Of a DNA stretch of 64,000 nt, positions 31,863-40,943 are shown piece by piece. This DNA comes from DAHUYF01 sp035509275 (GTDB lineage: Bacteria; Pseudomonadota; Alphaproteobacteria; ATCC43930; CGMCC-115725), in the NCBI GenBank assembly GCA_035509275.1, contig DATJLU010000146.1, positions 62,001-126,000 of the forward strand, in the 5' to 3' direction. Position numbers and translations under genes: made by a program. The notes under the pieces were generated by a model. The model made no database searches. It was given only the letters and a program-made list of their open reading frames with translations, and was not told where the DNA came from. Numbering within the stretch: position 1 is the first letter of the stretch; every line of letters begins with the position of its first letter.

Positions 31863-34337
31863 CTAGAACTTCCAAGCGAGGTGGAGGTCGAGCGTGACGG
31901 CGTTCTGATAGACGCCGTCATAGGTCTGGCGGCCGAAGCCGAGCCCGGACGCGATGCGAAGCCCGTCGGTCTCGATGCTCTGCTCGTAGCGCGCCGACCA
32001 GGCGAAGGAGGTCGCGAAGTCGCGCTCCCAATAAGGGCCGGCGGCCAGGGTGACGCCGTGCTCCCAGCTGAACTGGTAGCGGCGCAGCAGGATCTGGCGT
32101 GCCGCGAGCCCGGCGGTGCCGAGCGCGTCGTTACGTGGATTGTAATAAGGCGCATCGCCCCGCGTGTTGCGCGACGTGCCGAGATCGCCGATGCCGTCGA
32201 GGCTGAGATGCGGCGCGGTGAACAGCCTTTCGCGCCAGACGAAGCCGAGATTGGTCCGCTCATTGCCGTCGGAGAAGGGCGCCTGCTCCAGGAACGCCTT
32301 GGCGTCACGCGATTCGCTCTCCCGCCAGTCGGCGGTGAGCGTGGCGGAGTCGGCGCTGATGCCGTTCTTGAGGGCGCGCAGCGGCGTGTCGGTCGAGAAG
32401 ATCTCGCCCGCTGCGCCAAGCCGCCATTGATCGTCGCCGCGCCAAGCCAGGGCGAGCTTGCCGCCGCCATGATCGGTGCCGTCCTGCGTCGCGCGCGCCT
32501 CCGCCGAAGCGTCGAAGAGCGGGCCGGCATATTCCACGCCGGTGCCGTAAGTGCGGCCGGTATAGTTGCCTTCGGGCAACCGCTGATGCGCCACGTCCCA
32601 CGCGACGAAGGCGCGCCAGTATTCGGCAAAGGGCGGTGAGAACAGCTGCAGCCCGGTGGCGAGACCGTTTCCGCCATTGATGTTGGTCGGCGACGTCCAC
32701 ACCCGCTCCGCGAACAGGCGCAGCTCCGCCCGCTGCCTTAGATCCGCTTCGCGCTGGAGCCGCCGGACTTCGCTGTTCTCCGGCAGGCGTTGCGCCAGGT
32801 CGCTCGTCGCCGCTTCGAATTCCGGCCAATCCTGCAGGTCGAAATCGTCCTGCGCCTCGGCGATGTCGATCTCGGCATCCGGCGAGCCCTGGGCGCGCGC
32901 GATTTGCAGCGTCCCTTCCGAACGCCGTGGCCAGCCGCGCGCCTCATAGGTCTCGGCGAGGTCGGCGAGCAGCTCGCTGTTGTTGGGCGCCCGCGCGCTC
33001 ATCGCCGAAAAGCGCCGGTCCGCCTCCGCCAGCTCTCCGGCGTAAAGCCGCGCATTGGCGGCGGCGACGTCGGCGGCGAGCTTGTCGGGGTTCGCCACCG
33101 GATCGGGCGAGCCCTTCAGCGGAATCCAGGGCGACGTCGTGGCGGCGGTCGCGTCGACGACCTGGAAGGCGGCGTCGAACTCCTCGGTTTCGACCAAGGC
33201 GTGAAACAGGCCGAGCCGCGCCTGAACGTTCCTCGGTTCCGTCTCCACGACCCGGCGATAGAGGTCGCGCGCCGTCTCCGGCTGGCGCAAGGCGAGATAG
33301 GCGCCGGCTGCCGCCTGCAATGCATAGGCCGGGACGGCGACCCCGCTGCGCGCGAGCGATTCGTACTCGGCGACGGCATCGCGCATGCGCGCGCGATCGA
33401 AATAGGCGACGATGCGGTCGCAGCGGGCGCGCCGCAGCGCGCCGGCGGCCTCGGGTCCCGCGGCCGAGAAACGCGCGATGAGCCGGTCGAGAGCGGCGAT
33501 CGCGCGGTCGGCGGCGGCAAAGCGCCGCGGCTCCGCGACCGGCTCGACCGCATCCCAGCGCACCAGATCGGCGGCCGCGTCGCCCATGAGCCGCGAGGTC
33601 TCCGCCGCGGTGAGCAGCCCGGGATGCGCCGCGGCGAGGTCCAGCGCGACATCGGGGGCGCCCATCGCATCGATGGCGAGCGCTTTCTGCCGCAGCGCTT
33701 CGCGGTCGGCCGGCGCGACATCGAGCGCGCGCTGGGCGTAGTGCAGCGCGTCGACAGGACGGCCCGCCGCTTCGGCGGCATAGGCGGCGGCGATGAGCAG
33801 GTCGACCGATTCGCGCGAGCCCGTCAGCGCCCGGCGAACCTCCACATCCGCCGCCTTGGCCTGACCCGCGTCGACAAGGGTTTCGATCTCGCCCGCACGG
33901 AATCGCGGATCGCCCGGGAAGCGGATGATTCCGTCGCGGTAGAGGCTGAGCGCGCTGGCGTAGTGGTGCTCGAAGCGCTGCGCCTGCGCCACCGCCAGGA
34001 CGACGTAGTCCGCCCGGGCTTTGCGGGGAAGCGCGCGAAATCGCCGGATCGCTTCTTGATCCCGCCCGGCCCAGGTGAGGACCACGACGAGATCGCCGGC
34101 AAGCGCAGCGTCGTTCGGCGTCTGCCGCGCCAGCCGCTCGAGAATGCTTAGCGCTTCGGCGGTTTTTCCGCGCCGGGCGAGGGCGATGGCCGCGTCGCGC
34201 GTGCCGCCGGACGGCGGCAGGGGTCGGCTCGGGCCATCCTTCTCAGTCGGTTCCGCCGCGGCGCGGGCCTCGCCCATCAGCGAAACAACAATAAGTCCGA
34301 GAAGGGCGAGGCGAAGGAGATGAACAACATCCGCCAT
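31863..34337 (-). CDS. pgaA: PNAG outer-membrane export porin PgaA
   Basis: The 824-residue protein is close to E. coli PgaA (807). A signal peptide (LLRLALLGLIVVSLMGEARA) leads into a periplasmic superhelix of TPR repeats (about residues 45-500, for example RDAAIALARRGKTAEALSIL). The last 300 residues are a beta-barrel of alternating aromatic strands ending in the terminal phenylalanine AWKF expected for an outer-membrane protein. It binds deacetylated PNAG and exports it. First gene of pgaABCD; the 213 bp upstream (34338-34550) should hold the promoter, but no box could be assigned. Confidence 0.93.
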   Translation of the reverse strand: MADVVHLLRLALLGLIVVSLMGEARAAAEPTEKDGPSRPLPPSGGTRDAAIALARRGKTAEALSILERLARQTPNDAALAGDLVVVLTWAGRDQEAIRRFRALPRKARADYVVLAVAQAQRFEHHYASALSLYRDGIIRFPGDPRFRAGEIETLVDAGQAKAADVEVRRALTGSRESVDLLIAAAYAAEAAGRPVDALHYAQRALDVAPADREALRQKALAIDAMGAPDVALDLAAAHPGLLTAAETSRLMGDAAADLVRWDAVEPVAEPRRFAAADRAIAALDRLIARFSAAGPEAAGALRRARCDRIVAYFDRARMRDAVAEYESLARSGVAVPAYALQAAAGAYLALRQPETARDLYRRVVETEPRNVQARLGLFHALVETEEFDAAFQVVDATAATTSPWIPLKGSPDPVANPDKLAADVAAANARLYAGELAEADRRFSAMSARAPNNSELLADLAETYEARGWPRRSEGTLQIARAQGSPDAEIDIAEAQDDFDLQDWPEFEAATSDLAQRLPENSEVRRLQREADLRQRAELRLFAERVWTSPTNINGGNGLATGLQLFSPPFAEYWRAFVAWDVAHQRLPEGNYTGRTYGTGVEYAGPLFDASAEARATQDGTDHGGGKLALAWRGDDQWRLGAAGEIFSTDTPLRALKNGISADSATLTADWRESESRDAKAFLEQAPFSDGNERTNLGFVWRERLFTAPHLSLDGIGDLGTSRNTRGDAPYYNPRNDALGTAGLAARQILLRRYQFSWEHGVTLAAGPYWERDFATSFAWSARYEQSIETDGLRIASGLGFGRQTYDGVYQNAVTLDLHLAWKF

Positions 34338-34550
34338 TCTGGGGCGCTATCAACCTTCGGCTCGAAGCGACGGCTTCTGCCGCACGCAGGCGAAGAATGA
34401 GTCTCAGATTCTAAAAATTCATGAGCGAAACCAGCGGTGCGCGACCGGAAGTTTTACCAGCGCATGCGTCCGCCACCGGAGGTCGCACTGCTCGCTTGAC
34501 AGGAGAGTGGATGAGCAATTTTTGAGAGAAGAACGCTGCGCTTGCGCTGC

Positions 34551-35273
34551 TCAGCCGCCGAGCGGCGCCGGGTGGGCGCTGCTGATCTCGACGAGGAATT
34601 TGCGTCGCATCGCCCGGCCGAAATCCTTGAAGCCCAAAGCCGGCGCAAGAAAAGCGTCGGGCCCGCCGACGACATGGTCGCGGTACCACGACTCCAAGGT
34701 TGTCGCCTCGTCGCCCTCGAGAATCGGCAGCCCGTTGATGGTGACGCCGCTGGCAACCAGCGCATCGCGAACGCTGTCGACGTTCGTCGCGGGATTGCAA
34801 TTGTCGTGGCCGTCGCCGGAGACGTCGACGATCGTGCGCTGCGCGGGCGCCGGCAGGAAAGGCAGGACCTTGCCGCTGATGACGTTCAACGCCGCGGCCA
34901 TGCAGGTGAACTGATCGTCGGCCCGCGGCGCCTGCCGGACGCTGGTGGCGAAAGCGCGCGCATCGTCGGCGCTGGCGATCAGCCGCCAGGGCACGACCTC
35001 GGTCGTCCGGTCCGACCATTCCACCAGCGTCGCGAAGATCGCCCGATGCGGTCCCGCCAGAATCGCGGCTTGCACGGCCGGGTCCTCGAAAGCGCGCGCG
35101 ATGCCCTCCATCTGCAGCGCAAACCGCTCTTCCGTCACCGAGCCCGACACATCGACGGCGAGGACGAGGGCCAGATCGGCCTTCTCGGCTTGCGCCTCGG
35201 CCGCGCTCGTCCAGGCGGAGATCACCGCGACGATCAGCGCTGCCACGCAGAGCAGGCGGGTCACGGCGCTCAT
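34551..35273 (-). CDS. DUF1194 von Willebrand factor A-like secreted protein
   Basis: The 240-residue protein has a signal peptide (LLCVAALIVAVISAWTSAAE) and a DUF1194 domain with a MIDAS-like ALVLAVDVSGSVTEERF (DxSxS) near residue 37, then DFATLVEWS-type strand (FATLVEWSDRT) and IVDVSGDGHDNC. It probably binds a metal and a partner protein in the periplasm. It overlaps the pentapeptide-repeat gene by ATGA, so both are translated together. It is followed, after 213 bp, by pgaA on the same strand. Confidence 0.88.
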   Translation of the reverse strand: MSAVTRLLCVAALIVAVISAWTSAAEAQAEKADLALVLAVDVSGSVTEERFALQMEGIARAFEDPAVQAAILAGPHRAIFATLVEWSDRTTEVVPWRLIASADDARAFATSVRQAPRADDQFTCMAAALNVISGKVLPFLPAPAQRTIVDVSGDGHDNCNPATNVDSVRDALVASGVTINGLPILEGDEATTLESWYRDHVVGGPDAFLAPALGFKDFGRAMRRKFLVEISSAHPAPLGG

Positions 35274-36046
35274 CGATTCGCATCCGGCTTCGGCAAGCCG
35301 CTGGCGTCGCTCAGCACCGCTTCGGCGATGTTGGCGCCGGCGAGATTGGCCCCGGTGAGGTCGGCACCGGTCAGATCGGCGTGAAACAGGTCGGCATGCG
35401 ACAAATCGGCGCCGGTCAACCGGGCGCCGGCGAGATGCGCGAAGGCGAGGCGGACGCCGCGCAGCTCTGCGCGGGAGAGATCGGCGCGGGTGAGATCGCC
35501 GCCGGAGAGGTCGGTGTAGAGGTTGATGAAGAGCTGGCCGCTGCGGCCGGCGCCGGTGCGCAGCTGCGTCAGATTGGCGCCGCGCAGATCGGCGCGGCCC
35601 AGCCGCACCACAACCAGAGCCCCCGACAGATTGGCGCCGGCGAAGTTCGGTGGTTTGCCCTGCGAGATGTCCAAGGTGGCGTAAGCCACCGCCGCGTAGA
35701 GGCTGGCATGCGACAAATTGGCGTGGGCGAAATTCGTCCGGATGATCACGGTGTGATCGAGATCGGCGCCGCTGAGGTCCGCGCCGGACAGATCCGCATC
35801 CCTGAGATCGGCGCCGTAGAGATTGACGTCGCGCAGATCGGCTTGATGAAAATCGAGGCCGCTCAAATCGAGATAGCTGAGGTCGCGATGCGCGAGCGTC
35901 GGCGGGTGTCCGGGCGTCGCCGCGGCGAGCGCCGTGCCCACATCCCTGAGCGTCGCCGGCTGACGCGACGCCGCCCCATCGCCGGCTCCCCCCAGCAGAA
36001 CCGCCAGCGCCACCCCGAGCCACACCCGCCGCCCTGCCATGGCCAT
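35270..36046 (-). CDS. secreted pentapeptide-repeat protein
   Basis: The 258-residue product has a signal peptide (VWLGVALAVLLGGAGDGAAS) and a long run of A(D/N)Lxx repeats from about residue 60, for example ADLRDVNLYGADLRDADLSG and ADLTGADLTGANLAGANIAE. These form a right-handed quadrilateral beta-helix. A short non-repeat insert (TGAGRSGQLFINLYT) interrupts it near residue 170. The function is unknown; a surface scaffold is plausible since it is predicted to be exported. It sits between a TPR gene and the DUF1194 gene with which it overlaps. Confidence 0.9.
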   Translation of the reverse strand: MAMAGRRVWLGVALAVLLGGAGDGAASRQPATLRDVGTALAAATPGHPPTLAHRDLSYLDLSGLDFHQADLRDVNLYGADLRDADLSGADLSGADLDHTVIIRTNFAHANLSHASLYAAVAYATLDISQGKPPNFAGANLSGALVVVRLGRADLRGANLTQLRTGAGRSGQLFINLYTDLSGGDLTRADLSRAELRGVRLAFAHLAGARLTGADLSHADLFHADLTGADLTGANLAGANIAEAVLSDASGLPKPDANR

Positions 36047-36070
36047 CCCGAGATGCTAACAGAGACGCAC

Positions 36071-37420
36071 CTACTCCCCAAACCGCCTGACCGCCTCCCC
36101 ATACCCGACCCTCTGCTCCATCGGCATCGCATAGGGCGCCGCCGCCCGCGCGAGCAGCCGCCGGACATCCTCGCCGCGCTCCGCCCTGACCGCCGAATCG
36201 AGAAACAGCTGGTGCAACACGTCCTGTTGCGCGTGGCTGCCGCCGAGGCGGTACATCTGGTCGAGAACCGGCGTCATGAGATCGACGGCACGGCCGTACT
36301 CGCCCTGACGATGCGCCAGCACCGCCGCCGAGACCGGCACGGCAATGGTGCCGACGATGTGCGCAACGCTTCCGGCGCCGGTTCCGAAATCGCGCATCGC
36401 CGCGAGCAGGCGTTGCGCTGCCTCGTAGCGCCCGGTTGCGGCGAGCGCCATCATCCAATGCGGCTGGGTGAAGGCCGAGAGGCAATCGCCGATGCGCGGC
36501 TCCGCCTTGTCGGCCATCTCGGTCCAGCGCTCGCCGACATCGACGCCTTGACGCTCGAGGCGGAACAGCATCGATGCCGCGTTCTGCACATCGATATAAA
36601 GGTCGGGCAGCGCTTGTGTCAGCGGCGAAGCAAGGTCGCGGAACCGCCGATCGTAGAGCGCGAGCACCGCCTCGACATCGCGCTCTTCCAGATGGAACAG
36701 CGCGCGATGCCACCAGAGGTGATGGATGAAGCTGTTGCCCCCGGCGAAGTATCGCTCATGCTTTGCCAGCAGATCGATGCCGTCGCGCTGGCGGCCCTGC
36801 ATCTCCATGACATGGGCGATGGCGTGCACGCCCCAGAGATCGCCCGGGTCGATCTCCAAGGCGGCCCAGCCGGACGGCTCCGCCGCCGCGTAGTGGCCGC
36901 ATTCCTCATCGGCAAAGCAGCGACAGGAGAGGATCGTGCCATAGCCCGGCATCCCCCGATCCCATTTCGGCAAGACCTGCTCGACCGAAGCCCGCATCGC
37001 CGCGCGTCGGCCAAGCCAGAAATTGATGAAATGGGCAAGGCGGAAGGCGAGAACATCGGTCGGATGCTCCCGGGCAAGGTCGTCCCAGATCGCCAGACTG
37101 CGGTCGATATCGCCGCCGATCCAGGCATCGAGCGCGCCGACATGCTCTCGTTCCCGCGCCGTCGCTTTCGCTGTCATCGCGCGCGCGGTACGCGCCGCCT
37201 CGCGCGCGACCGGGACATTGGCTTGCTTGAACGGCAGCATCGCCAGATACCCGGCCATGCAATGCGCCAGACCGAACGCGGGATCGGCCGCAAGGCTATG
37301 CGCGATATGCTGGGCCGCATCGGCGCGATATTTCAGATAAGCCAGCACCGCCCGATCCAAGCTCGCCGCCGCGTCACGGGAGGAGGTTGAGATCGGCAGC
37401 CCATGCTGGTCCTGAAGCAT
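36071..37420 (-). CDS. cytoplasmic TPR-like protein
   Basis: The 449-residue protein is almost all helical hairpins and matches the 'tetratricopeptide repeat protein 38'-like family: AVLAYLKYRADAAQHIAHSL, AIWDDLAREHPTDVLAFRLA, the conserved EIDPGDLWGVHAIAHVMEMQ, and FIHHLWWHRALFHLEERDVE. No signal peptide is seen. Function in bacteria is unknown. It starts at ATG 37420 with AGGAG about 10 nt upstream and is separated by 24 bp from the pentapeptide-repeat gene, so the three genes probably form one operon. Confidence 0.85.
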   Translation of the reverse strand: MLQDQHGLPISTSSRDAAASLDRAVLAYLKYRADAAQHIAHSLAADPAFGLAHCMAGYLAMLPFKQANVPVAREAARTARAMTAKATAREREHVGALDAWIGGDIDRSLAIWDDLAREHPTDVLAFRLAHFINFWLGRRAAMRASVEQVLPKWDRGMPGYGTILSCRCFADEECGHYAAAEPSGWAALEIDPGDLWGVHAIAHVMEMQGRQRDGIDLLAKHERYFAGGNSFIHHLWWHRALFHLEERDVEAVLALYDRRFRDLASPLTQALPDLYIDVQNAASMLFRLERQGVDVGERWTEMADKAEPRIGDCLSAFTQPHWMMALAATGRYEAAQRLLAAMRDFGTGAGSVAHIVGTIAVPVSAAVLAHRQGEYGRAVDLMTPVLDQMYRLGGSHAQQDVLHQLFLDSAVRAERGEDVRRLLARAAAPYAMPMEQRVGYGEAVRRFGE

Positions 37421-37442
37421 CGCCGTAGTCTCCTGTCCGGGG

Positions 37443-37528
37443 CCCCCCACCTCACCCCTACCCCTCTCCGCCCCTCAGGGGCGGAGAGGGAGGGACCCAT
37501 CGCGAAGCGATGGGAGGGTGAGGTGGGG
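37443..37528. repeat. three-armed palindromic repeat
   Basis: Outer arms CCCCCCACCTCACCC and GGGTGAGGTGGGG enclose two inner hairpins, CCCTCTCCGCCCCTCAGGGG-type (centre CCCCTCAGGGG) and CCCATCGCGAAGCGATGGG, so a Y- or cruciform-shaped fold is predicted. A related but shorter copy lies at 42018. It sits between the cyclase-AAA-TPR gene and the TPR gene in their shared direction. Confidence 0.88.
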
Positions 37529-37578
37529 TCGCCGACAATGCAGATCATGTGCCCGCAAAGCGGCGCCGCCATACAAAA

Positions 37579-40500
37579 TCACCCCAGCCTCCCCAGCAAC
37601 CCCCGGGCATCTTGCAGGTCGCGCGTGTCGAAGCCTTCGCTGAACCCGTCATGGATCGGCGCCAGCAGCGCGAGCGCCTCGGCGCCTCTGCCGCAATCCT
37701 GCCAGAGCTGTGCGAGCGCGGTCGCCGCGCGCAGCTCCCACATCCGGGCGCTCTGACACCGCGCCACGTCGATCGCCTGGCGATAGGCGCTTTCGGCGCG
37801 GTCGAGCGCGGCGCCGTCTTGCCGCCGCAGCATGTCGCCCAGGAGGCAGAGCAGTTGCGGCTCGAGCACCGCCTGGCCCATGCGGGCGATATCGGCGAGC
37901 GCGTCGACCAAGGCTTCGGCGGCCTCCTCGATCCGTCCCTCCGCCGCGAGGCAATCGACGAGCATCGGCACATTGGGCGCGTAGGCGAGGTCGGCGCCGA
38001 GCGCCCGCAACCCGGCATGAGCCGCGCGAAACCGGTCGATGCCATCGGCGCGGTGCTCGTCCATGACGCAGATCTCGTACCAGACCTGCCAGATATCGGC
38101 GGAAAGCGACCAGAAGGCGAAGCCATGCTCGCGCGCGACCGCGGACAAAACGCCGAGCGACTCCGTGACCCGCGCCGGCTCGCGGCGGAAATAGTGCAGA
38201 TAGGCGTGCCAATTCATCGCGGAGCAGAGGCCGAAGGGGTTGTTGATGCGGCGCGCGAGCGCGAGCGCCGTCGCGCTCTTGTCGCAGGCGCGGTCGGGAA
38301 AGCCCAGCGCCCACAGGGCAAAGGCGCAATGGCCGAGGCTGTCGATGACCGCATCGCTCGCCACCGTGCGGCGTCCGCGCTGCCGCTCGGGATCGTAGAG
38401 CTGAAGCTCCTGGTCGGAATGCTGCGGCACGCTGGTGAGGCGCCCGGTCCAATACGCCGTCACCGTCGCGGTGTGATGGGCGGCCAGGCGAAGATGGGAA
38501 TCATCGAGGCGCGGCCCGAGCCCCAGCAGCTCCGCGGAGAGCTCGGAGGCGGCCGTCAACCGCGCCCGCAGCAGATGATATCCCCACAGGCCGTAAAGGC
38601 TGTGGAACAGCTCGGGACTGTCGCCGAGCTCCAGGCACAGCTCGCGCGAGCGCGCAAAGCCGGCCTCCACTTCGGGCGCGCCATAGCCCTTCAGCTGGAT
38701 GAGCGGCTCGCTCATGGTGAAGCGCAGCCGCAGCTCGCTGCTGCGCCGCATCGCCGCCGGCAGCAGCTCGACGAGCGCAAGCCCCTTGGTGAGATGGCCG
38801 ATCGCCTCGTTGTTGCTCGAGGCCGCGATCGCCCGTTTCGCCGCGACCAGGTAGAACTCGATCGCTCGCGGCGCCAGGCCGGCTTCGGCGCAGTGATGGG
38901 CGAGCAGCTCGGGCTGGGTCTTCACCAGCGCCGGGAATTCGCGTTCGAGAACGGCGGCGATGCGGCCATGCAGCTGCTGGCGCTGGCGGCGGAGCAGTGT
39001 CCCGTAGGCGGCGTCCCGCACCAGCGCATGCTTGAACAGGAACGTCGCTTCCGGCACCACGCCGCGGCTGAAGATGAGGCCGGCATCGCTGAAGCGATCG
39101 AGCGCCGAGCGCAAGGCCGCATCGGGCTGCTGCGCCACCGCCGCCAAAAGCGGATAGGAGAACTCCCGGCCGATGGCGGCGCCGATCTGCGCGATCTCTT
39201 TCGCGGCCGGGCCGAGCCGGTCGAGCCGCGCCATCAACGAGGCCTGCAAGGTCGCCGGCACGACGAGCCGCGGCCGCGGCGCGGCGGAGATGATCTGCTT
39301 CGCCTCGCCCTCGCCGCCGCCGGCCTCCAACACCGCCTTGGTCAGCTCTTCGACGAAGAGCGGAATCCCGTCGGCACGCTCGGCGATCTCCGCCGCAAGC
39401 TCGTCGGACAGCGCTTTGTCGCCCACGACCTGCTCGACCAGCGCCATCCGCTCGCGCGGGCCGAGCCGATTGAGCGTCAACAGCGTCACATGGGCTTGAC
39501 CGATCGAGGGCGGCTGAAATTCCGGACGATGCGTGACAACCAGGAGCACCCGCAGAACCGCCACCGTCTCGATCGCCATCTCCAGCAGCTCGAAGGTGGT
39601 CGGGTCGATCCAATGGGCGTCTTCAAGGATCATCAGCACCGGCTGCTGCGCCGCCAGGCTTTGCAACTGCTGCAGGAAGGCCGCCAAGGTCCTGTCCTTG
39701 CGCTTCTGCGGGCTCATCTCGGGCAGGCGGTAGCGACCGTCGGTCGGCAGCGACAGCAGATCGGCGAAGAGCGCGACCATGTCGCGCGCTTCGGGCCCAA
39801 CCACCGCTTCGAGCTTGGCGAGCCGCTCTGCCGGCGGATCGGTGCGCTCGAACCCGGCGCCGCGTTCGAGCTGATTGATCATCGGATAGAGCGCGCTCTC
39901 CGTATGATGCGGCGAGCAATAGAAGTGGAGCCGCGCATGCGGCTCGCTCGCCAGCATGTCCTGCAGCGCGACGGCAAGGCGCGATTTGCCGATGCCGGGC
40001 TCGCCCGAGATCAGCACCACGCGTCCGTCGCCGGCGCACGCCTGCCGCCAGCGCCGCTGCAGCAAAGCGAGCTCCTCCTCGCGGCCGATGAGCGGCGTGA
40101 GCTTGGCGTCGCGCCGCGCGTGGAACCGGCTCGCGACCCGGCTGATGCCCAGCACCTGATAGGCGCATACCGGTTCGGCAAACCCCTTGAGCGCGACTGC
40201 GCCGAGATCGCGGTACTCGAAGAGGCCGCCGATGAGGCGTCGCGTGCTTTGCGAGATCACCACCCGGCCCGGCTCGGCCAGCGCCTGCAGCCGCGATGCG
40301 AGATTCGGCGTCTCGCCGACCGCGGTGCGCTCCGCCAGATCGTCGGCGATCACCACGACACCGGTGGCGACGCCGATCCGCACTTGCAGCTTCGCGTCAT
40401 GTCCGGTGCGGAGCTTGCGCACCGCTTCGATGAGCGCGAGCGCGCCGCGCACCGCCCGCTCGGCATCGTCCTCATGCGCCTGGGGATAACCGAAATAGGC

Positions 40501-40806
40501 GAGCACCCCGTCGCCCATATATTTCGCGACAAAGCCGCCGTTCCGGGCAATCGCTTCGGCGCAGCAGCGATGATAGGCGGCAATGACCTCGCGCATATCC
40601 TCCGGATCGAGCCGCGCCGACAGCGCCGTCGAGCCGACGAGATCGCAGATCAGCACCGTCACTTGGCGCCGTTCGCCTTCGCTGCCGGTCGGCGCCGGCG
40701 CGAGAGACGGCGCGCCGGTCAAGCCGCGCCGGGCGAGAGCGGTACCGCAATGGCCGCAATATCGGTTGCCTGCCGGGTTCTCGGCACCACAATTCGGGCA
40801 GGTCAT
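37579..40806 (-). CDS. zinc-ribbon cyclase-AAA-TPR signalling protein
   Basis: The 1075-residue protein starts with a zinc ribbon (CPNCGAENPAGNRYCGHCG). A class III cyclase domain follows (residues about 45-215) with VLICDLVGSTALSARLDPED, the second metal site KYMGDGVLAYFG and the Asn/Arg pair in ETPNLASRLQ. Next is an AAA_16-type ATPase with Walker A SGEPGIGKSRLA near residue 266 and Walker B VLMILEDAHWIDP. The C-terminal half is TPR-like. The cyclase residues look intact, so cyclic nucleotide synthesis gated by the ATPase/TPR part is expected. The 137 bp upstream hold nothing I can name. Confidence 0.92.
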   Translation of the reverse strand: MTCPNCGAENPAGNRYCGHCGTALARRGLTGAPSLAPAPTGSEGERRQVTVLICDLVGSTALSARLDPEDMREVIAAYHRCCAEAIARNGGFVAKYMGDGVLAYFGYPQAHEDDAERAVRGALALIEAVRKLRTGHDAKLQVRIGVATGVVVIADDLAERTAVGETPNLASRLQALAEPGRVVISQSTRRLIGGLFEYRDLGAVALKGFAEPVCAYQVLGISRVASRFHARRDAKLTPLIGREEELALLQRRWRQACAGDGRVVLISGEPGIGKSRLAVALQDMLASEPHARLHFYCSPHHTESALYPMINQLERGAGFERTDPPAERLAKLEAVVGPEARDMVALFADLLSLPTDGRYRLPEMSPQKRKDRTLAAFLQQLQSLAAQQPVLMILEDAHWIDPTTFELLEMAIETVAVLRVLLVVTHRPEFQPPSIGQAHVTLLTLNRLGPRERMALVEQVVGDKALSDELAAEIAERADGIPLFVEELTKAVLEAGGGEGEAKQIISAAPRPRLVVPATLQASLMARLDRLGPAAKEIAQIGAAIGREFSYPLLAAVAQQPDAALRSALDRFSDAGLIFSRGVVPEATFLFKHALVRDAAYGTLLRRQRQQLHGRIAAVLEREFPALVKTQPELLAHHCAEAGLAPRAIEFYLVAAKRAIAASSNNEAIGHLTKGLALVELLPAAMRRSSELRLRFTMSEPLIQLKGYGAPEVEAGFARSRELCLELGDSPELFHSLYGLWGYHLLRARLTAASELSAELLGLGPRLDDSHLRLAAHHTATVTAYWTGRLTSVPQHSDQELQLYDPERQRGRRTVASDAVIDSLGHCAFALWALGFPDRACDKSATALALARRINNPFGLCSAMNWHAYLHYFRREPARVTESLGVLSAVAREHGFAFWSLSADIWQVWYEICVMDEHRADGIDRFRAAHAGLRALGADLAYAPNVPMLVDCLAAEGRIEEAAEALVDALADIARMGQAVLEPQLLCLLGDMLRRQDGAALDRAESAYRQAIDVARCQSARMWELRAATALAQLWQDCGRGAEALALLAPIHDGFSEGFDTRDLQDARGLLGRLG

Positions 40807-40943
40807 CGACCCTCTCCACCCGACACTCTATTTATCGCTGAGCCCAGCTATCTTACAGGCTGTATCGTCCAAGGCGAGTCCGTTGCTGCTCTGGCGACGT
40901 GGCTATTTTGCGCATCCCTGCTTCAGGGCGGGTGTGGCCCGCC

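Noticed and set aside
31859..34337. pgaA truncated by the repeat downstream
   Set aside because: The protein ends in the expected beta-strand with a terminal Phe and has the usual family length, so the gene is intact.
34411..35283. Alternative frame overlapping the DUF1194 gene
   Set aside because: Its product is arginine-rich without domains; the DUF1194 frame has a signal peptide and MIDAS motif.
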